A DNA stretch of 64,000 nucleotides from Bathymodiolus brooksi (GCA_963680875.1 OY804580.1:99291353-99355352), one strand, 5' to 3'. Counted from the stretch's first letter, positions 46,885 through 58,449 are shown. Notes: generated from the sequence alone by a model not told the origin. Numbers and translations are program-made.

Positions 46885-47577
46885 TTGTTGGTGGGGGAAA
46901 GTACCAGAATAAAAGCTCCAAATTGTCGCAATTCACTGCAGAATTGTATTATCTCGCCACGGGATGGAATTCACAGTTCCAACTTGGAATTTTATAAGAT
47001 GTCAAATAATCTAACTCCTCAATATCTTAGTAACTTAATTCCGCAAAATTTCGGCATGATCCATGACCACAATACTCGTCATACCTCACGTATTCCTCCA
47101 GTACGCACTCGAACATCGCTCTACGCAAGCTATTTCATACCCTCCAGTGTACAACTATGGAACAAACAGCCAGAAAATATTAAATCAAGCAGATCTGTTC
47201 AGATAATTAAATCAAATCTTCAACCCCAAAACAATACTAAACCCATTTATTATTATATAGGTACTCGACTGGGACAAATTTTACACGCTAGGTTGCGTAT
47301 GCAATGCAGCTCTCTCAATCATCACTTATTTCGTAAAAACATTGTAAATTCCTCATTTTGTCAATGTGGGGCAACAGAAACCACGGCCCATTTTCTGCTA
47401 CATTGTCCCCGTCACAATGCAACAAGACTGAGATATATTCACACCATTAATTTACCAATTAACTTAAATACGGATTTATTATTGTTTGGCTCTACAGACT
47501 TAACGAATACTCTAAATACAGATATATTCTTAAACGTGCAGAAGTTCATCATAAGTAGTAAACGATTCACCTCCTAA
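46885..47577 (+). pseudogene. LINE ORF2 C-terminal part (5'-truncated)
   Basis: 230 open codons. From about residue 34 the sequence follows the C-terminal layout of CR1/jockey-like ORF2: LEFYKMSNNLTPQYLSNLIP, RTRTSLYASYFIPSSVQLWN, LGQILHARLRMQCSSLNHHL and the zinc-knuckle FCQCGATETTAHFLLHCP (C-x-C-x8-H-x4-C). The first ~33 codons are probably not part of the element. The polymerase domain is absent, so this is a 5'-truncated insert; its open frame suggests it is younger than the other LINE pieces here. About 350 bp of AT-rich 3' UTR-like sequence follows. Confidence 0.82.
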
Positions 47578-48455
47578 CCATATTCACACAACTTAAACAT
47601 GTAAAAAAAAAAAAAGCACTTGCACTTTTACACTTCATTTGTTTGTTTCTTTTTATTTATTTATTTTTTTCTTACTAAAGCACACCAAATAACATTGACA
47701 ACGACTGATTAACACTTGATAATTCTCAATACACTTCTACCTTTCGATACTAATTAAACCTTGAACACCAGATAACAACAGGGATACGGATTAATATAAG
47801 TTTAACCACTTGTTTCCGAATCCTATTGATTAATTTAAATGTATATATAATTTATTTGTGTATTATCATAATGTGTAATATTGAATTAATTAATAAAATA
47901 TGTTTATACTAACTTGGGAGGTAGTAGCTACGATGTTGTCCATGACGGCCCATACAAACTTATAATAAGTATTACTTTCTATCGAATTAAAAGACAGTCA
48001 CTTCATAATAGACACGCCTAAAATATACTTTTTACTTCAAATTTTATATTTGTTTATTTGTTGATAAATTGGATTTTTTATCAATTAGATTTAAAAGGGA
48101 AAAAAATTATTATGTGATGAATGAGAAAAAAAATCATATAAAATCATCGTGATGGTGCAGAATTTATTTCAGATGAACGAACTTATTTTTAGGATGAAAT
48201 ATGATATTTAATATAAACAATCTTTATAACTGATGAATAATCCAAAAATATTTGTAATAAAATATAATAAATCGCGTGGTATGTAAATGACTATATTTTT
48301 CCAGGATATAAATAGATCGCCATGTCTCAATGCCCTGTAACAACAATAAAAATGTCACCCAAGTCTTGATATTAGATCATCAAAAACGTAAACATTCACA
48401 GGATATTATTGATATCATGGTAGTACGTTAGTACTGAATTTTAATAGCCCAGGGT
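47578..48455. other. LINE 3' region, then AT-rich sequence without genes
   Basis: To about 47,930 this is likely LINE 3' UTR (poly-A run at 47,604-47,615, several TTAATTAATAAA-type words). Beyond that it is AT-rich with nothing recognised. Confidence 0.4.
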
Positions 48456-48459
48456 GGCT

Positions 48460-48503
48460 TTATGATGTTTAACGCCACTTTCAACAATATTTCAGTTAAA
48501 TGG
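48460..48503 (-). mobile_element. SINE-B tail fragment
   Basis: GATGTTTAACGCCACTTTCA followed by ACAATATTTCAGTTA, the 3' tail of SINE-B in inverse orientation, cut off after 44 bp. Confidence 0.65.
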
Positions 48504-48529
48504 CCGGCAATAATTACATTTTTATATAT

Positions 48530-48745
48530 AAACGCTAGAGAATACCGAAGTGACAATCAAAAATGGACATTCCAGAGAAGACGGCAACATAGGACACACA
48601 AGACGAAGAAAAAACCCCAAAAAACCCCAACACAATATGTGTTGACACCACTATACGTAAACAAACACATATAGCGTAAATAAGACATGAACACTCCTAT
48701 AAACAACTGGATGTAAAGACGAACCGAACATCTATATGCCATTAA
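48530..48745. repeat. dispersed repeat family D
   Basis: AACGCTAGAGAATACCGAAG, CACCACTATACGTAAACAAA, ATAAACAACTGGATGTAAAG, ACGAACCGAACATC. Confidence 0.7.
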
Positions 48746-48794
48746 GATTAAATATATCTTTCATAATGTTCTCGGTTATATCGTTCTGTAAGAA

Positions 48795-49575
48795 AAGGTG
48801 AAGATACTAAAAGGGTAATCAGAAACCGAAATTCGAAGAATGACATGCAACCCAATGTCGAAATGAAAAAGGACTAAATGACAAACAATGAGCTACAAGA
48901 CACCACACTGAAAACTAAAGACCGAGCAGCACGAACTCCACTGAAAACTGGGGGTGAATTCCGGAAGGGTAAGCAGTTCCCGCTCCACTGGTGGCACCCG
49001 TCGTGTGCTCCAGTTACAAACCCGAACTCCACTGAAAACTAAAGACCGAGCAGCACGAACTCCACTGAAAACTAAAGACCAAGCAACACGAACTCCACTG
49101 AAAACTAAAGACCAAGCAACACGAACTCCACTGAAAACTAACGACCGAGCAACACGAACTCCACTGAAAACTAAAGACCAAGCAACACGAACTCCACTGA
49201 AAACTAAAGACCGAGCAACACAAACTCCACTGAAAACTAAAGACCGAGGTACACGAACTCCACTGAAAACTAAAGACCAAGCAACACGAACTCCACTGAA
49301 AACTAAAGACCAAGCAACACGAACTCCACTGAAAACTAAAGACCGAGCAGCACGAACTCCACTGAAAACTAAAGACCGAGCAGCACGAACTCCACTGAAA
49401 ATTAAAGACCGAGCAACACGAACTCCACTGAAAACTAAAGACCGAGCAACACGAACTCCACTGAAAACTGGGGGTGAATTCCGGAAGGGTAAGCAGTTCC
49501 TGCTCCACTGGTGCCACCCGTCGTGTTGCTCCAGTTACAAACCCGTTGATAAGTCATGAATGAGGAAAAACCGGG
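48795..49575 (-). repeat. dispersed repeat family A carrying an internal minisatellite
   Basis: Starts like other inverse copies (GAAGATACTAAAAGGGTAAT, GACAAACAATGAGCTACAAG) and ends in GATAAGTCATGAATGAGG. Between them a 33-bp piece of the family has been amplified and a 91-bp piece is present twice (48934-49024 and 49454-49545, containing GGGGGTGAATTCCGGAAGGG). The 201-codon open frame here is the repeat read in phase and is not considered a gene. Confidence 0.85.
49025..49453. repeat. 33-bp minisatellite, 13 units
   Basis: Thirteen 33-bp units beginning AACTCCACTGAAAACTAAAG, each reading TPLKTKDRATR or a close variant in one frame. Copies differ at a few bases (GCAACACG, GCAGCACG, GGTACACG). 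The unit is part of the family A consensus (GAAAACTAAAGACCGAGCAA), so the array arose inside a dispersed repeat. Confidence 0.93.
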
Positions 49576-50334
49576 AAGTGTTCACAACAAGTAGAACATA
49601 TCGTAGTAATTTGTAACACAGATATTCCGTAACGGTTAACCACGTCATGGTGGCGACCTTAAAACTTTCGAAGTGATGACTTCAACGTTAACTTAGCCAA
49701 TAGCAACCCGTGCTGTAGTAGTTTCCTTGTAAGCAGCAACCTCTATTAAGGAAATTATGATATGAACCACAAGCTCTGGAATATCCGGATCAACTGAGAG
49801 ATATATACTCCATATGCAGGTGCTGCACATAAATGGAAAAGTTCATAATGAGAAAATTCAAATCATCTCTTTTGTCATAAAGTTTCGTTCTTAGCTTGCC
49901 CTCACTGTCAATTTCGAGCTGTATGAAGTAGACTTAGCTGTATCTGCGCTTTCCTGTGTTTCTAGCTTACTGGGAGAGATGAGATAAACACAAACGTAGA
50001 AGTATTTAGTTAAGGAACATCATCTGTATAGCGGAACGTGAAATTAAAGGATCGGGCTAGCTTCATTTCGTTTTTCTTGAGAAGCTCTTGTATCAATGGA
50101 TTGATTTTTTGTTAGCGTTTTTGGCCTCCAACTTTGCAACTATGATCTTGTTATTCTTGATTTTGCACCATTGTTTCCCCTAGTGGCATTATGTCAAAGC
50201 CTATTTTGATCGTAGTGTGAAGGCTTAGCAATTTGTCAGCAACTATTTTTGATATAATGCACATTTTAAATTGATTTACAAAACTGTGCATCCTTTCTTT
50301 TGTCCCTTAGTAAATTTACACCGTTTCTGATAAA
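49576..50334. other. no gene seen
   Basis: About 760 bp with no recognised feature. Confidence 0.4.
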
Positions 50335-50460
50335 AACGTAGATATCAAATTCAGTACGTGTTTCTGGAATAACCCTCATCAGGTACGATCAAGGTCAAAA
50401 TACTGAAAACCAGATAATCTAAAAGTTTTTGGGAGCATGAACACCGAAGATCGTAGCACG
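50335..50460 (+). repeat. dispersed repeat family E
   Basis: AACGTAGATATCAAATTCAG, TACGTGTTTCTGGAATAACC, CTCATCAGGTACGATCAAGG, GGGAGCATGAACACCGAAG. Confidence 0.72.
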
Positions 50461-50479
50461 GGCTCCCGAGTCTATCCCC

Positions 50480-50900
50480 GGTTGTTGTTGGGGTCCGTGT
50501 TGCACATCATTTTAGTCTTTTGTGTTGTCCTATTATGTGTCTACATTCTGAGTTCCGTGTTGTGATGTTCGTTACGATTTCCGCATAAAAACGATGTTTG
50601 ATTCGCCTTTTCCTCTAGTTGTTTGTAGGACGTCTCATGTCGTATTTACGTTATTTATGTTTGCTGGCGTATAGTGGTGTCCAACACATATTGTGTTGTG
50701 TTTTTGTTTTGTTTTTCGTCATCTTGTGTACCCTATGTTGTCAGTTTCTCTGTGTTTTTCGTCATCTTGTGTACCCTATGTTGTCAGTTTCTCTGTGTTT
50801 TTCGTCATCTTGTGTACCCTATGTTGCCAGTTTCTCTGGATTGTCCATTTTTGATTGTCCCTTCTGTATTCTCTATCGTTTATTTCCTAACAGCATACTT
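50480..50900. repeat. dispersed repeat family D with a 43-bp triplication
   Basis: Inverse family D (GGTCCGTGTTGCACATCATT, TTCCGCATAAAAACGATG, GGTGTCCAACACATATTGTG). Within it a 43-bp unit (CGTCATCTTGTGTACCCTAT start) recurs at 50717, 50760 and 50803. The apparent membrane-like open frames in two phases come from this T-rich repeat. Confidence 0.8.
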
Positions 50901-51254
50901 TTATTCTTGTTCGTTAAATAAATTATAAGTTATAAACAAATCTATATATAGATATTGAGAAATATGATCTTATAAAAATTATAGTTTGTACTTGATTTCA
51001 GTCGTCGAAAATATGATTAATATTAACACCCTTCATCAATTTCTGAAGGACATGTTTTATTGTGACAAAAAATTAATAGCTGTTGATTATGGAATCGATT
51101 TCATCTTAATCAAATGCAATTTCAAGATCATGAATTGATAAACCTATGAAATGGATAGATCTCCACAAAATTGTTTACATCGCATTTTAAATATCTACAT
51201 ATAAAATATTTTTTTTTTCAAATCTTTGTGACCGTGGACCATAGTGGGTAAACT

Positions 51255-51540
51255 ATTTATTGCGTTGTCCTGTTATGTGTCTTTACATTCGTGTTGTGAT
51301 GTCAGTTACGATTTCCACATAAAAACGGTTTTCGTTTCGTCTTTACCTCCAGTTGTTTGTTGGAGGGCTCATGTGTTATTTACGTTATTTGTGTTTGCTT
51401 GCGTATAGTGGTGTCCAACACATACTGTGTTTTGTTTTTCTTTGTCATGTGTACCCGATGTTGCCAGTTTCTCTGGTTTGTTCCTTTTTGATTGTCACTT
51501 CGGTATTCTCTAACGTTTGTTATCCACACTCCCTGCAGGT
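51255..51540. repeat. dispersed repeat family D
   Basis: GCGTTGTCCTGTTATGTGTC, GTTACGATTTCCACATAAAA, GGTGTCCAACACATACTGTG, GTACCCGATGTTGCCAG, GGTATTCTCTAACGTTTG; inverse orientation. Confidence 0.72.
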
Positions 51541-51765
51541 TAAAGACCTCTTTTATAGATTTCTTAAAAGATTAGACATATTGAAGCCACTACAAATGTC
51601 TAAATGTGTAACCCTTACCCAACTATGCCTACTTTCCAGTAGCAGTTCAAATTTGTAGATCCGGCTGACCCATCCCTTCCCTCACTGCTACATAGTTTTT
51701 ATATATTAATGAAATTATTCTCGTCCTGAATATAATTGAAATACTGCTTGCTGAACGTTAAGCAA

Positions 51766-51900
<135 letters not shown>

Positions 51901-52009
51901 TTATTTTTGATGGCAGTAAGTTATTATTGAATAATGTCACGTGAGCAACTTTAAACTACATTGTATATATATCATGCCAACAACAAGTTATATTTTGTTG
52001 AGATGGTGA

Positions 52010-52235
52010 TGCTGATGATGTCCGCTTTGTACTAGACGAATACACTGAGTTAGATTTTATCACGATAGCTCACCGAGACAACAGTCCACAGATAAAGACA
52101 TGTTGCTTTAATTTGACACATTATATTGTTTTTACTCATTAATGCTGCATAATTAGCGGAGAAGCAATAAATGCCAGTGCTATAGTCTTTGGTTTGCTCA
52201 CTGGGGGTCAAACCGATGACCTACCACATTTGACG
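52010..52235 (-). mobile_element. SINE-C copy, diverged, inverse
   Basis: ATGATGTCCGCTTTGTACTA, GACAACAGTCCACAGATAAA, TAGCGGAGAAGCAATAAATG, CTTTGGTTTGCTCACTGGGG and GATGACCTACCAC are the reverse of the 56.5-kb copy, with substitutions and a weak B box. Confidence 0.65.
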
Positions 52236-52401
52236 AGCATACCAGACATTGTACCTCAGAGGCGGTCTTTCTTTGAGTAAGCGCATGCGTGAATTATTAC
52301 GTTGTTCAGTTATTCCTGATTTATTTTCGACATTCGGAATGTACAGAGTAGATATACTAGTATACCATAAGTATGTATGTATTTGCTTGATTTTGTTTGT
52401 T

Positions 52402-52651
52402 TGATGGTGTTTAACGCCACTTTCAACAATATTTCAGTTATATCCTGGCGGTCAGTTTTATTGGTGGAGGAAACTGCAGGATCCGGAGAAAACTACCGAC
52501 CTGCCGGAAGTGATTGACAAACTTTATCACATAATGTTGTACACCTCGCCCTGATCGTAATTCGAACTCACAACATCAGTGGTGATATGCACTGATTGCA
52601 TAGGTAGTTGTAAATCCAACTAAAATATGATTACGGCCACGACGGCCCCCT
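52402..52651 (-). mobile_element. SINE-B copy, full length, inverse
   Basis: GGTGTTTAACGCCACTTTCA, CTGGCGGTCAGTTTTATTGG, GAAAACTACCGACCTGCCGG, B box as ATTCGAACTCACAACATCAG, head end AATATGATTACGGCCACGAC. All family landmarks are present. Confidence 0.85.
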
Positions 52652-53599
52652 TTATGTATTGATTATGTTTTACATAAATCATTATATTTGTATAAATTTA
52701 TTCACATAAATGTGTATTTGACCATATTGACTGTTTCGGGCTATGTATTTAAGCTATGAAAAGAAAGTGTAAACAATGATGGACAGCAATCCACCAATAT
52801 CAACAAAGCGAACAGTCACCTCTCATCTCAAATCATTGACATATGGCGTTGGAAATCCAGCTTGAGATAAATGTTTATAACTGTAAAGAAGATCTCTGTA
52901 ACATTAGCACTGCCTACGATGACTATTGTTATACATTGATATTTAATGTCAGTAATCTGATATCTGCTGTTTTAGTCTTTGTTTGTTTGCTTGATTGAAT
53001 AATTACATTACTTCCGTTTTTCATTGAAATGTTACAATATGATTGGTTATGAAGTGGTCACATGATTATAAAAGAGATGTTTTACATCCCAAAAAAACTC
53101 AAACCCGAACTTGCACGTGCTTCCATGACCACGTCAGATGTAAACAATCAATGGCGTAGTAATTTCCAACAGCAAATAATCTAACACAAATAAAATTTAC
53201 AACGAAAAATTCACCTATATTAAATTTTGGTGTGATTTAAATGTAATTATAAGAATTGAATGCATTTTTTTGTAGTTTTATAGGCGTGTAAAAGCGTGGA
53301 CCGAGGCACATTTTTTGTATGAAGCGCTAGCATTCAATTCTTAAGTAATATGACACGCCATTAAAATAATCTGATTTTTCCTACATTTTTATTCTTTTTT
53401 TTTTAAATATTTTATTATTGTTATTGATTTATTCATAATTGTTTATTATTCATGTTTAGCTTATTTAAATGCATTTTAACAAGCATTTTAATTTTATGTT
53501 CTACTAAATAAAGTTAGAAGACAAATATATCCACGAATTATTCCCTTTCAGCGAAAGTTAAGAACCTTCCATATTTGTCTTTGAATTACCAGTGTAAAC
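52652..53599. other. no gene seen; one small inverted repeat
   Basis: AT-rich. TAAGAATTGAATGC at 53250-53263 is inverted at 53330-53343 around GTGGACCGAGGCACAT, as in a small MITE. Nothing coding was recognised. Confidence 0.4.
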
Positions 53600-53760
53600 A
53601 ATATTAAAAACAAAACATATCATACAGTTCCATAACCCAATAGAACAATCACAGAAACAGACAAAATCGATACCTGTAACACACAAATGCATGACCGCTC
53701 ACCTTCCAGGCTTGGCACAGGCACTTCAATGAAAAGTGCAGGTTTAAACTAGTATATTTT
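53600..53760. repeat. repeat family F
   Basis: CAGACAAAATCGATACCTGT, GCATGACCGCTCACCTTCCA, GGCTTGGCACAGGCACTTCA and GGTTTAAACTAGTATA match the sequence found after each cassette Ig exon and around the minisatellite at 61.5 kb. Confidence 0.7.
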
Positions 53761-53805
53761 GATATCAAGAAATAGGATATCATTTCACACCGTATTAGAA
53801 TTATA

Positions 53806-55327
53806 TACTAGTCAACAAAAGAAACGATACAAGGGTTTGATGCTCAATATTTTTTACATAGAGAAAAACAAATCGGCAAAAAATCATATAATTTAGATTC
53901 ATATGGGCATAGCAAATGAGGCAATATCAACAAAATTTCTCAACATTATTATCAGAACAAATCACGGACAGACAAAAATTGTCATGCAGTATGGAGGTTT
54001 GCGGAGTTCAGTAACGTGTGTGAGCACCTCTTGCAGCAACGACAACTTCGCATCTCCGACACATAGAATCAATCAATCGTTGGATAAAGACTTGTGAGAT
54101 GTTGTTCCACTCGTGCACAAGTGCGTCACGCAGCTCCTGTAGTGTTTCCGATGGATTTTGACGGTGGCGAACACGTCTACCGAGTTCATCTCATAAATGT
54201 TCAATTGGTGACAGATCCGGTGATAACGCCGGCCAAGGAAGAACACGGATATGATTCTGGTTCAGAAAATCTTGACAAATATGAGCCACGTGACATCTTG
54301 CATTGTTATGTTGAAAGACGTAATCAAAGTATCGCTGTTGCAGAAAGGGCAGAAAGATAGGATCAAGAATATCGTCTCTGTATTTTACGGCATTCAATGT
54401 TCCTTGAACAATTTTGGGCTGAGTGCGACCATCATGACAAATTCCTGCCCAGACCATAACACTCCCCCCTCCAAAACGGTCGGACTCGTACACACACTGG
54501 TCCGTAAAATGTTCCCCACGCCTGCGGTACACACGAAAACGTCCATCGCTAAAACAAAGTGAAAATCGGGATTCATCACTAAAAATAATGTGTTGCCAGG
54601 TGAGAAGCCTCCAACGACGGCGTGCACGAGCCCAGGCTAGTCTCGTGGTCCTATGGCGTTGTTGAAGGTTTGGTCCCACCACCAGACGCCTAGCTCGGAG
54701 TCCAGATTCACGTAGTCTTCTGCGAACAGTCTGACCCAAAATTCGGAATTTTGCTAGACCAGGTGTTCTACGGGCAGTGTCCACAGCCGTTATCATACGG
54801 TTCCGGAGGTGAATAAGGCGTAAATGTCTGGCTTGACGTTGTGATGTCACACGCGTCTTGCCGTTACGGAGTCTGTCATTCGTCCTACCTGTTTGTCGAA
54901 GACGAATCATTGGCCTTGAAATGGTTATTCTTGACACATTAAAGTGGTCTGCAACGGCCTGGTGAGTCATTCCAGTCTGAACCATACCCACCGTTCGCTC
55001 ACTGTCATTTTGACGGAGCCGTGGCATTGACGTTCTTGTTAAAATTCAAATGTTCAGAATGGCAAATTGTTTACTTTTGTTTGCAGCACAATTAATGACC
55101 GCAGGTGATTTAAATGCCTAATTCCATCATCGCAAACTCGATCATGGGACGTAAAATTGACTTTCCGGAATTTTTCAGTAACGGAACAGGATGTTATTGT
55201 TTATTTTGTGAAGATAAACGTGTTTCACGCAAAAATTGACGTAAATGATAATAAACAATTGTTTTGGTTTTAAAATAAAAAATATATTAAAAAAAACTAT
55301 TTGCATCGTTTCTTTTGTTGACTAGTA
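53806..55327 (-). mobile_element. Tc1-like transposon with terminal inverted repeats
   Basis: Inverted ends CTAGTCAACAAAAGAAACGA (from 53808) and its inverse (to 55325) match perfectly over at least 21 bp and are flanked by TA on both sides, the target dinucleotide of Tc1/mariner elements. The element of about 1.52 kb carries one transposase on the minus strand. Size, TA flanks and single gene all fit the family. The transposase is disabled. Confidence 0.92.
53990..55027 (-). pseudogene. Tc1-like transposase, broken
   Basis: The open frame 54191-55027 (278 codons, ATG at 55027) has a helix-turn-helix N-terminus (HQAVADHFNVSRITISRPMI), a second DNA-binding part, and a DDE catalytic region: first Asp in FSDESRF, then QHNNARCHV where the usual motif is QHDNARPH, and the final Glu in PDLSPIEHL. 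The second catalytic Asp is therefore Asn. The frame stops directly after IEHL at a TGA where the family normally has Trp. Readable coding sequence continues (DELGRR, ALVHEWNNISQ) to about 53,990. Loss of one catalytic acid plus a premature stop mean it cannot act by itself. Confidence 0.93.
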
Positions 55328-55513
55328 TATAATTATTGAAAATGAAAACTGTAATAAACATTGACTGATTTTGTTTTATTCCATTACATGATCCTTTCCG
55401 AGAATATAACCAAAAGCCCTTTATTTATTGTATCTCTGGAGGTTTGGGTCCATAAACGTAACTTAGCCCCTTCACTCTACATTGAAGTGCCATGTACCAA
55501 GGCAGAAGAATAA

Positions 55514-55633
55514 TGGGTCATGTATATCTGTGTCAGGGATATCTGGGTCATGTATATTTGTGTCAGGGATATCTGTGTCAGGGATATCTGGGTCATGTAT
55601 ATCTGTGTCAGGGATATCTGTGTCAGGGATATC
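55514..55633. repeat. 15-bp tandem repeat, eight units
   Basis: Eight 15-bp units alternate between TGGGTCATGTATATC and TGTGTCAGGGATATC types in the order 1-2-1-2-2-1-2-2. Open frames through it in two phases are by-products. Confidence 0.93.
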
Positions 55634-55884
55634 GATTTCATCTCTATTTCTACGATTTTTCTATTGTATTTTGGAACAACTGTGCTAATGATGTTGTATT
55701 ATCTTGTACCTTTCTTGATTACCAGATGAATGAATTTTATTTCTGTTTTCAATTTAATCAACTGTTAAATTCATACTTTATATTGAAGAGTAGAAAATAA
55801 CGAAGATGTCCTAACTAATACGGCATCGCATTTGTGAATTAGTAGGGTTTGACCGACCTATTTCATAAACATGATGTGGATTGG

Positions 55885-56128
55885 TTTCGCTTTACGGTGT
55901 TTAACGCCACTTTCAACATTATTTCAGTCACATCGTGGTGGTCAGCATTATTGGTGGAGGAAACCCCGAGAAAACCACCGACCTGTCGCAAGTCACTGAC
56001 AAACTTTATCAAATAATGTTGTACACCTCGTCCTGAGCGGGATTCAAACTCACAACATCAGTGGTGATAGGCACCGATTGCATAGTTAGTTGCTAATCCA
56101 ACTATCATACGATCACGGCCACGACAAC
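55885..56128 (-). mobile_element. SINE-B copy, full length, inverse
   Basis: GGTGTTTAACGCCACTTTCA, CGTGGTGGTCAGCATTATTG, AAAACCACCGACCTGTCGCA, B box as ATTCAAACTCACAACATCAG, ending ATACGATCACGGCCACGAC. Confidence 0.85.
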
Positions 56129-56519
56129 TTTATTCAATGTGTTAGTGGTATCCATTTTACCTCTTTCTACGAGTTTTTTTTATTGTGGAACTGTTGCAAC
56201 ATTGTTGTATTTTTTGGCTTTCATTTTATTAGTATCATTCTGAACCAAAAATATTTCAGGAATTCTAATGACAAGTTTTAGGCAACAGACAATCAATCAT
56301 CTAATGACAAGTGAGTGCACTCTTGGTAGTTGTCTGTTATCTTCTATATTACCAACATGTACAGTCTGTCCGTCCTTGCTATCTGAACTGTGTTTGTGTA
56401 CATTATGCTAAAAGTTGGAGCGAGTGATTGTTGGTCTCCAAATATGCCGAAGTTATATTCGATGAAATAATTAAGATAACTGATTAGTTTGATTTTATAT
56501 AGCTAAATCACTGAAACAA
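56129..56519. other. no gene seen
   Basis: AT-rich spacer between two SINEs, with only short open frames. Confidence 0.4.
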
Positions 56520-56790
56520 CACGAGTGTGGTAGATCGGGTGTTCGAGCTCCGTTCGGGTCAAACCAAAGAATATGAAATTGGTATTTATTGTTTCTCCGC
56601 TAAGCATGCAAAATTAAGGAGAAAGAGCAAAGATTGGTTGGCTCGAAATCAGGAAAATGCATCCGTGTGGGGCGATATGTCTATCCGCAGACTGTTGTTT
56701 CAGTGAGCTAGCACTATCAAAATCCAACTAAACGTGTTGGTCTAGTACAGAGCGGACATCATCATCATATCATTGAAAATTAACTTGTTC
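56520..56790 (+). mobile_element. SINE-C copy, tRNA-derived SINE
   Basis: GTGTGGTAGATCGGGTGTTC, B-box-like TGTTCGAGCTCCG, GGGTCAAACCAAAGAATATG, CTCCGCTAAGCATGC, GGTTGGCTCGAAATCAGG. It is the same family as the SINEs in the Ig introns, but more diverged. Confidence 0.75.
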
Positions 56791-56828
56791 TCGTTATGAT
56801 ATAGCTAAAGATGGTGAGTTGGTGTTAT

Positions 56829-56885
56829 ACAACACTCACTCACTCACTCACTCACTCACTCACTCACTCACTCACTCACTCACTC
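56829..56885. repeat. (ACTC)n microsatellite
   Basis: Fourteen uninterrupted copies of a four-base unit directly after a SINE-C 3' end, so it may have grown from the SINE tail. Confidence 0.95.
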
Positions 56886-56944
56886 AACATCCACCAGATA
56901 TTAAATGTTGCGTACTTATCGGAGAAGCAGCAAATAACAATTTT

Positions 56945-57345
56945 ATAGTTTTTGATTTGACCTGTGACCTGGGTTCACAGTTTTTGATTTGACCTGTGAC
57001 CTGGGTTCACAGTTTTTGATTTGACCTGTGACCTGGGTTCACAGTTTTTGATTTGACCTGACCTGGGTTCACAGTTTTTGATTTGACCTGACCTGGGTTC
57101 ACAGTTTTTGATTTGACCTGTGACCTGGGTTCACAGTTTTTGATTTGACCTGACCTGGGTTCACAGTTTTTGATTTGACCTGACCTGGGTTCACAGTTTT
57201 TGATTTGACCTGACCTGGGTTCACAGTTTTTGATTTGACCTGACCTGGGTTCACAGTTTTTGATTTGACCTGACCTGGGTTCACAGTTTTTGATTAGACC
57301 TGTGACCTGGGTTCACAGTTTTTGATTTGACCTTACCTGGGTTCG
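56945..57345. repeat. 30/32-bp minisatellite, about 13 units
   Basis: Units containing GGGTTCACAGTTTTTGATTT differ by presence or absence of TG in GACCTGTGACC, giving 32- and 30-bp forms. The array ends in GGGTTCGAATCCACGATCTA, a tRNA-like B box in inverse orientation, which shows that the repeat grew at the junction of a SINE-C-type head (57335-57390). Confidence 0.93.
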
Positions 57346-57390
57346 AATCCACGATCTACCGAGCAATATAATCATTACACCATTGATGTT

Positions 57391-58449
57391 GTTTTATTAG
57401 ATGGAATACTGGAAAATAAGCCAGTAAGCAACAACTCACTTGGAACACTATCTGTCAATTTCATGATAACTATTTCTTATTGTTTACAGAGCAAAACACA
57501 ACCACATTCATATACATACCGTGTAATAAGTTTATTTATTCCCTTTTGTGAGATATGAATCTTCAAGTTAACAATTATTTCTCAAATTTAACTTATGCAA
57601 ATTTATCTATTAACAAATAATTTCACACTGGCAACAAGATGCTGACTACTATTCTATTTATAGAATACTCCACAATGCTCTCTTCAATATTTAATATAAT
57701 TATAATAAGGCAACGGGATGTCGTTTTTTTACATAAATATGCAAAAAGACATATATTGTATACATACAATGACATTTAGTCATGCTTACAGTAGATTTAA
57801 TTGTTATTTACAGTATTGCTATAGACGTTTCGCTATTTATTATTATATGTCATTCATTTTATGTTGTCAAAAAAAAACGCTGATTGTGTTTAAAACAAGA
57901 TTCGTGGATAATTGTAAATAATAAAACCGTAGATATCACATTTCGTGTGTTATTTTTAATATAAAAAGGTAAACACATGGGATATGTATTTTATAAACAT
58001 TTAATAAATCAATGTTAAGGTGTTTACATTATGTTGCTTAAAACTTATTTTGTGAAGTTGAAAACATTAAATCAAGAAGACATTAAAGGTTTAAATTAGA
58101 ATCGCCCCATGCTGGTTATTCTATTTCTTACAAGATTGCTATACCATAGCCAATGTCCCCCGCCTATTTACATAGATCTGTGTATAAATTACTTTCATTA
58201 GTTCCTATGACTGAAATGGACTAATTTTTAAAGAAGCTCTGTCGTCAATGATCAGTCAAGAATTATGCTTGTGTTCTAGCAAGCCTTTATATGGGTTCTA
58301 TATTAGAAATCATTTGTTATTTTAATTGTGCTAGCTGTTGTATATAAATATTTAAAACAGCAGGTGCTCATCTCCATACACTATTGTTATGCCCTTAAAA
58401 TTTAATTGGATTCTACAAAATTAAACGTAAATAACTTACCATTTTCAAA
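57391..58449. other. no gene seen
   Basis: About 1 kb of AT-rich sequence. No domain or repeat family was recognised. Confidence 0.4.

Noticed and set aside
48954..49559. 201-codon TPLKTKDRA repeat protein and the 167-codon reverse-strand frame
   Set aside because: Both are readings of the 33-bp minisatellite inside a dispersed repeat; no independent coding evidence.
50619..51658. Membrane-like open frames at 50.6-51.7 kb
   Set aside because: They are inverse family D repeats, one with a 43-bp triplication; T-rich codons give false membrane segments.
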